This document shows positions 5,631-8,782 of a stretch of 8,782 bases of DNA, piece after piece. The stretch covers positions 155,754 to 164,535 of the forward strand of contig NZ_KL591012.1 in the NCBI RefSeq assembly GCF_000716335.1, given 5' to 3'. Each line of letters begins with the position of its first letter. The first letter of the stretch is position 1. The position numbers and the translations under genes were made by a program. Below the pieces are notes generated by a model. It was not told the origin of the DNA. It worked only from the letters and a program-made list of their open reading frames with translations, and ran no database searches. Origin of the DNA: Streptomyces sp. NRRL S-118 (GTDB taxonomy: Bacteria > Actinomycetota > Actinomycetes > Streptomycetales > Streptomycetaceae).

Positions 5631-5765
5631 TCGGGTGGTGGACTCCGTCCCGGATGTATCCGGACCGGCTGCCGCCGGATCTGGGTCCACGGCAGAGGGG
5701 CACCGTCCGCTCGTGGGGAAGACAACCGGTGGTCCCGCGGGTTCGCAATCGTTGGGAAGGCAACC

Positions 5766-7277
5766 GTGACCGTTGAACGTAACCCATGGCCGGCTCTAGG
5801 CGCGCTGATCGTCGGGTTCTCCCTGATCGTGCTGGACATGAGTGTGGTGGCGGTCGCCAACCCCGCGATCATGGAGGCGCTGGAGGCCAGCGTCTCCGAA
5901 GTGATCTGGGTGACGAGCGCCTACCTGCTCACCTACGCGGCGCCGCTGCTGTTCACCGGGCGCCTGGGTGACCGCTTCGGGCCGAAGAACGTCTACCTGG
6001 TCGGCCTCGTCGTGTTCACGCTCGCCTCGCTGTGGTGCGGCGTGGCCGACAGCATCGACACCCTGATCGCGGCCCGCGCCGTACAGGGCTTCGGTGCCGC
6101 GCTGATGACGCCGCAGACCATGTCGGTGATCACCAAGATCTTCCCCTCGGACAAGCGCGGCGCCGCCATGGGCGCGTGGGGCGGATCCGCCGGCGTCTCC
6201 CTGCTGCTCGGCCCCGTCATCGGCGGTCTGCTGGTGGACTCGGTCGGCTGGGAGTGGATCTTCCTGATCAACGTGCCGATCGGTGTCGTCGCCTTCGTGC
6301 TGGCGTGGAAGCTGGTGCCGGCACTGGAGGCCAAGCACCACAAGTTCGACCTGCTCGGCATCCTGCTGTCCTGCTCCGGCATGTTCCTGCTGGTCTACGG
6401 CCTCCAGGAGGGCAACAACAAGGACTGGTCGGCGGCCATCTGGCTCACCATCGGCGCGGGACTCGTGGTCCTGGTGCTCTTCGTCGTGACCCAGGCGCGC
6501 AACAAGAGCGAGCCGCTGCTGCTGCTCAGCCTGTTCCGCGACCGCAACTTCGCGCTGGCGAACATCGGCATCGCCGCCATGGGCGCCGCCGTCACCGCGA
6601 TGACCGTGCCGTCGTACTTCTACCTCCAGGGCGTACGAGGGCTCTCCTCGATGGAGTCGGCCCTGATCTTCGCGCCGCTGGCGATCCTGACCGGTGTCTT
6701 CTCCCCGATCGTCGGCAAGCTGTCCGACAAGGCGCACCCGCGCACCTTCACCACCATCGGCTTCGTGCTCTTCGCCGTCACGATCGTCGCGTACAGCCAG
6801 TTGATGGAGCCGGGCTCGCAGCTGTGGATGTTCTCGGCCACCGCCGCCCTCACTGGTATCGCCAACGGCATGGCCTGGGGCCCGCTGGGCGCCATCGCCA
6901 CGCGCAACCTCCCGGTGCACCAGGCGGGTGCGGGCTCGGGCATCTACAACACCAACCGGCAGATGGGCGCCGTGCTCGGCAGCGCCGCGGTCGGCGCGCT
7001 GTTCGTCAACCGGATCGAGGAGCACCTGCCGAACATCGGCGGTACCGGCGGCCAGTTCGAGGGCAGCCCCAGCGCGATCCCGGCCGTCGTCCACGAGCCC
7101 TACAGCACGGCCCTGAGCGAGACGGGCCTCCTGCCCGTCGCCTTCCTGCTGCTGGGTGCGATCGCCTGCGCCCTGTTCCTCCGCTTCCCGCCGCAGACGC
7201 AGGAGACGCAGGGGACGCAGGAGGCACAGGACGAGGCCGAGGGCGTGGCCCTGCAGAAGACCGAGGGAACCGCCTGA
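5766..7277 (+). CDS. DHA2-family MFS multidrug exporter (14-TM type)
   Basis: A 503-residue inner-membrane drug:H+ antiporter of the EmrB/QacA type. It probably exports the cluster product and protects the producer. Visible family motifs: D1 LDMSVVAVANP (23-33), A GRLGDRFGPKN (65-75), B RAVQGFGAALMTP (104-116) and the antiporter motif C ending in GPVIGG (140-154). Hydrophobic segments along the chain and the length fit 14 helices. The last 29 residues form a soluble Gln/Glu/Thr-rich tail with a QTQ-ETQ-GTQ pattern. I chose GTG 5766 because GGGAAGG (5754-5760) lies 5 nt before it and the protein then starts directly before helix 1. The frame is open to 5568, but that extension is unlike any transporter. 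It is followed at 162 bp by the thioesterase gene. Substrate specificity cannot be read from sequence. Confidence 0.93.
   Translation: MTVERNPWPALGALIVGFSLIVLDMSVVAVANPAIMEALEASVSEVIWVTSAYLLTYAAPLLFTGRLGDRFGPKNVYLVGLVVFTLASLWCGVADSIDTLIAARAVQGFGAALMTPQTMSVITKIFPSDKRGAAMGAWGGSAGVSLLLGPVIGGLLVDSVGWEWIFLINVPIGVVAFVLAWKLVPALEAKHHKFDLLGILLSCSGMFLLVYGLQEGNNKDWSAAIWLTIGAGLVVLVLFVVTQARNKSEPLLLLSLFRDRNFALANIGIAAMGAAVTAMTVPSYFYLQGVRGLSSMESALIFAPLAILTGVFSPIVGKLSDKAHPRTFTTIGFVLFAVTIVAYSQLMEPGSQLWMFSATAALTGIANGMAWGPLGAIATRNLPVHQAGAGSGIYNTNRQMGAVLGSAAVGALFVNRIEEHLPNIGGTGGQFEGSPSAIPAVVHEPYSTALSETGLLPVAFLLLGAIACALFLRFPPQTQETQGTQEAQDEAEGVALQKTEGTA
7196..7231 (+). repeat. Four 9-nt tandem repeats inside the exporter gene
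   Basis: GACGCAGGA, GACGCAGGG, GACGCAGGA and GGCACAGGA follow each other without gaps. They encode the Gln-rich ETQ/GTQ-type repeats of the C-terminal tail. The tract probably arose by slippage and may vary in copy number between strains. Confidence 0.8.
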
Positions 7278-7384
7278 GTTCCGCGTAATGGCGCGCGCCG
7301 CCCGGCCTGCCGGCCGCCGTCGCGCCCCCTGCGCCGCCGTCTCGCGCAGGCACAGTCAGTTCGAACCGTACCGGGACGCACACA

Positions 7385-7417
7385 GTCGGCCCGACAGCGT
7401 CCCGGCGCGGCTGTCGG
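7385..7417. promoter_or_regulatory. Overlapping dyads just before the thioesterase gene
   Basis: GTCGG-C-CCGAC (7385-7395) is a perfect 11-bp palindrome. Its right half also takes part in CCGACAGC (7391-7398) paired with GCTGTCGG (7410-7417). The word CACAGTC occurs at 7351 and 7381. The group ends just before the thioesterase ribosome binding site (7423-7430). It could be an operator or an mRNA hairpin limiting translation. The rest of the 162-bp gap shows only GC-rich sequence. Confidence 0.4.
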
Positions 7418-7439
7418 CAGGTAAGGGGGATGGTGCCGT

Positions 7440-8201
7440 ATGGCCACCACAGGAAACTTCGCACTCTGGATCCGTCAGCTGGCTTCCGCCGAGAATCCCA
7501 GGGCGCGGCTGATCTGCTTTCCGCACGCCGGCGGCTCGGCGAACTTCTACTTCCAGTTCGCGCGCGGTTTCAGCGGGCTGGAGGTCCACGGCGTCCAGTA
7601 CCCCGGCCGCCAGGACCGCCGGCACGAGCCGTTCCGGGACTCGATCGAGGAACTGGCCGACGAGATCGGCGAGCTCATGGGCGAGTGGAAGGACCTGCCC
7701 GTCGTCCTGCTGGGCAACAGCATGGGGGCCCTGGTGGCGTTCGAGGTCGCCCGCCGCATGGAAGCCATGGGCAATCCGCCCCTGTCCCTCTTCGCCTGCG
7801 GCCGCGTGGCGCCGACGCTGCGCAAGGACGAGCAGACCCACCTCAAAGGCAAGGACGCCTTCCTCAGGGAGATGGCCCTGCTCGGCGGCATGGGCCACGA
7901 GCTGCTCCAGGACGAGGAGATCCTCGACCTCGTCCTGCCCCCCATGCGCGCGGACTACCGGATGGCGGAGACCTACTGCGCGGCGCCGGGGACGCAGGTC
8001 TCCGTGCCGGTCCACGTGCACCTCGGAAAGACCGACCCCAAGGTGAACGAGCCCGAGGCGGCCCAGTGGAGCCTGAGCACCACCGGGGAGTTCACCCTGG
8101 AGACGCATGAGGGCGGTCACTTCTTCTTCACCGAGAACGGCGACCGCCTGACGGAAGCCGTCAGCAGGTCGGTGGAGGACGCCCTGGCGGCGAAGGCGTG
8201 A
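7440..8201 (+). CDS. Type II (editing) thioesterase of a polyketide cluster
   Basis: A 253-residue alpha/beta hydrolase of the RifR/PikAV-like type II thioesterase family. These cytosolic enzymes hydrolyse wrong or stalled acyl groups from acyl carrier proteins and so keep the polyketide synthase running. Visible landmarks: oxyanion-side FPHAGGSA (27-34), YPGRQDRRHE (54-63), nucleophile elbow GNSMG with Ser94 (92-96), lid-following RADYRMAETY (170-179), catalytic Asp199 in LGKTDP (195-200) and His227 in EGGHFFF (224-230). Length is normal. ATG 7440 is preceded by AAGGGGGA (7423-7430) at a slightly long 9-nt spacing; no other in-frame start is near. One oddity: the residue before the nucleophile is Asn93, where the family nearly always has His (GHSMG). 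The triad itself is intact, so activity is expected. It lies between the exporter and a PKS gene. Confidence 0.94.
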   Translation: MATTGNFALWIRQLASAENPRARLICFPHAGGSANFYFQFARGFSGLEVHGVQYPGRQDRRHEPFRDSIEELADEIGELMGEWKDLPVVLLGNSMGALVAFEVARRMEAMGNPPLSLFACGRVAPTLRKDEQTHLKGKDAFLREMALLGGMGHELLQDEEILDLVLPPMRADYRMAETYCAAPGTQVSVPVHVHLGKTDPKVNEPEAAQWSLSTTGEFTLETHEGGHFFFTENGDRLTEAVSRSVEDALAAKA

Positions 8202-8214
8202 GCCGGATCCGTAA

Positions 8215-8325
8215 CCGCCCGGGGGTACCGCGCGCCCGCGCAACCGTCTGACCGCACGGGCGTACCGCGCGCACGCGCAACCGTCCGGCCGCACGGGCGT
8301 ACCGCGCGCACGCCCAACCGTCGAG
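8215..8325. repeat. Three 37-nt tandem repeats
   Basis: Units at 8215-8251, 8252-8288 and 8289-8325 abut exactly. Each begins CCGC, contains GTACCGCGCGC and ends near CAACCGTC. Units 1 and 2 differ at about six positions, units 2 and 3 at about four. The period is not a multiple of three, so it is not a peptide repeat. There are no unique spacers, so it is not a CRISPR array. The array starts 13 nt after the thioesterase stop and runs into the terminator stem. Confidence 0.85.
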
Positions 8326-8363
8326 GTCCCGCACGACCGGCCTGCCCGTCGTGCGGGACCTCG
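8322..8363 (+). terminator. Strong hairpin terminator after the thioesterase gene
   Basis: Arms 8322-8337 and 8348-8363 pair perfectly over 16 bp (CGAGGTCCCGCACGAC on the left arm) around a 10-nt loop. This probably ends the exporter-thioesterase transcript and implies a separate promoter for the PKS gene. Confidence 0.85.
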
Positions 8364-8420
8364 GCCGTTCCACGCGCCCGACGCGCGCCCCGTCTCGCGG
8401 GGGTCGCGCCGCGCACGGGC

Positions 8421-8457
8421 CTCCGCCATGCCCGCTCGCGGGCGGCATGCACCGGAG
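8421..8457. terminator. Second GC-rich hairpin
   Basis: Outer arms CTCCG (8421-8425) and CGGAG (8453-8457) enclose CATGCC/GGCATG and a perfect GCCCGC-TC-GCGGGC core (8430-8443); the inner two pairings partly compete. It could be a back-up terminator or act on leftward transcripts. Confidence 0.45.
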
Positions 8458-8544
8458 TCCGCCGACCGTCCTCCCGGCGCCCACAAGACGGCAGTTGCAT
8501 GACAAACCGGTGAAGTACCCGGACCCGGCGCCGAGTACACCTGG

Positions 8545-8562
8545 CTCGAGAAAAGTTTCGAG
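8545..8562. promoter_or_regulatory. Dyad in the presumed PKS promoter region
   Basis: CTCGAGAAAAGTTTCGAG is an 18-bp near-palindrome (CTCGA/TCGAG arms, extended by a G-T and an A-T position). It lies about 90 bp before the PKS start in the most AT-rich part of the gap and is a candidate binding site for a cluster regulator. The type of regulator is unknown. Confidence 0.4.
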
Positions 8563-8650
8563 GATTGGCTGTATCTGAGGGGCCCACCGCCGGATCTAGC
8601 ACATCGACCACATGGTCGCCTGCATGAGTCCGAAGGTGGGGGAGACAAGC

Positions 8651-8782
8651 ATGGCCTTCGAGAAGCCCGACATCGTCGGAGCCCTGCGCAAGTCGCTGAA
8701 GGAGACCGAGCGTCTGCGGCGCCAGAACCAGCAACTGCTCGACCAGGCGGGCGAGCCCCTGGCGATCGTCGGCATGAGCTGC
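8651..8782 (+). CDS. Modular type I polyketide synthase, N-terminus (runs off the window)
   Basis: The first 44 codons of a modular PKS subunit, in frame to the window end. Residues about 8-30 (IVGALRKSLKETERLRRQNQQLL) form the N-terminal docking coiled coil that pairs with the C-terminal tail of the preceding PKS polypeptide. Residues 35-44 (EPLAIVGMSC) are the conserved opening of a ketosynthase domain. ATG 8651 is preceded by GGGGGAG (8638-8644) at 6-nt spacing. A docking coil followed directly by KS means the protein starts with an extension module, so the chain is handed over from another PKS protein whose gene is not in view. Catalytic Cys, AT and other domains lie beyond the window, so extender choice and product are unknown. 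The type II thioesterase upstream is a usual companion. Confidence 0.95.
   Translation, partial: MAFEKPDIVGALRKSLKETERLRRQNQQLLDQAGEPLAIVGMSC

Larger units (their letters stand above)
4964..5765. other. 800-bp regulatory gap between sigma and exporter genes
   Basis: No credible gene is seen on either strand. The part nearest the sigma gene (4964-5290) is AT-rich for this genome, a sign of promoter DNA. Visible elements besides those listed separately are CTGTTACAG at 5137-5145, CCCGT/ACGGG around TTACTAT (5199-5215), GGGCGCT/AGCGCCC (5254-5260 and 5277-5283), CACCGC-GGC-GCGGTG (5401-5415) and GCGGA-AG-TCCGC (5469-5480). The length and density of dyads between divergent genes suggest multi-factor control. 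Confidence 0.55.
8202..8650 (+). other. Gap between thioesterase and PKS genes
   Basis: This 449-bp stretch has no convincing gene. From left to right it holds three 37-nt tandem repeats, a 16-bp hairpin, a second GC-rich hairpin, an AT-richer segment (about 8485-8580) likely to contain the PKS promoter, and the PKS leader with a CGACC-ACAT-GGTCG dyad (8605-8618). TGTATCTGAGG at 8570-8580 may include the -10. I could not assign a -35. Confidence 0.6.

Noticed and set aside
5294..5776. 160-codon + strand frame before the exporter
   Set aside because: It crosses the candidate promoter and the CRP-like palindrome, overlaps the exporter start, and has random-looking composition.
5796..7094. 432-codon open frame antisense to the exporter
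   Set aside because: Composition is rich in Asp, Arg, Gln and His with no hydrophobic core, typical of a shadow of a membrane-protein gene.
6032..7288. 418-codon + strand frame overlapping the exporter
   Set aside because: Out-of-phase reading of the same DNA; the MFS motifs are all in the other frame.
8215..8325. CRISPR array
   Set aside because: The 37-nt units are contiguous with no unique spacers, and no cas genes are near.
7356..8648. 430-codon - strand frame over the thioesterase gene
   Set aside because: Antisense shadow of the thioesterase coding sequence and the tandem repeats; its sense strand has a complete catalytic triad.

Overview
The window reads as chromosomal DNA of a Streptomyces-like actinomycete. 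GC is very high, third codon positions are almost all G or C, GTG starts are used, and terminators are GC-rich stems without U-tracts. It joins two kinds of DNA: a conserved housekeeping block on the left and the edge of a polyketide biosynthetic gene cluster on the right.

Left block (about 1-2840, + strand): the 3' end of a CspA-type cold-shock protein gene, closed by a very strong UUCG-capped hairpin; a structured leader; a complete DEAD-box RNA helicase; a small degenerate CBS-domain protein; and a 103-aa protein of a family I recall being called 'SCO5918 family'. The last three are about 50 nt apart, each with its own Shine-Dalgarno, and a hairpin follows. This looks like a cold-shock/RNA-remodelling operon.

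Middle (about 2840-5765): roughly 1 kb has no convincing gene but carries a 24-nt sequence repeated three times. It is followed by a 64-aa small gene with atypical, AT-richer codons. Convergent to that gene is an ECF-type sigma factor on the - strand, and a long near-perfect hairpin separates the two. About 800 bp of regulatory-looking DNA follows. It holds a candidate promoter toward the sigma gene and another toward the exporter, both TTGACA with a 19-bp spacer. It also holds several dyads, including a sequence that exactly fits the CRP/FNR-type pattern TGTGA-N6-TCACA.

Right block (5766-8782, + strand): a 14-TM-type DHA2 drug:H+ antiporter, a type II (editing) thioesterase, then a 449-bp gap with three 37-nt tandem repeats and two strong hairpins, and finally the first 44 codons of a modular type I polyketide synthase (N-terminal docking coiled coil leading into a ketosynthase). 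Together these suggest a macrolide- or polyether-like cluster: the PKS builds the chain, the thioesterase clears misprimed carrier proteins, the MFS protein exports product, and the sigma factor and upstream dyads are candidates for control. The product cannot be identified from this window. The cluster edge probably lies between about 2840 and 3850.
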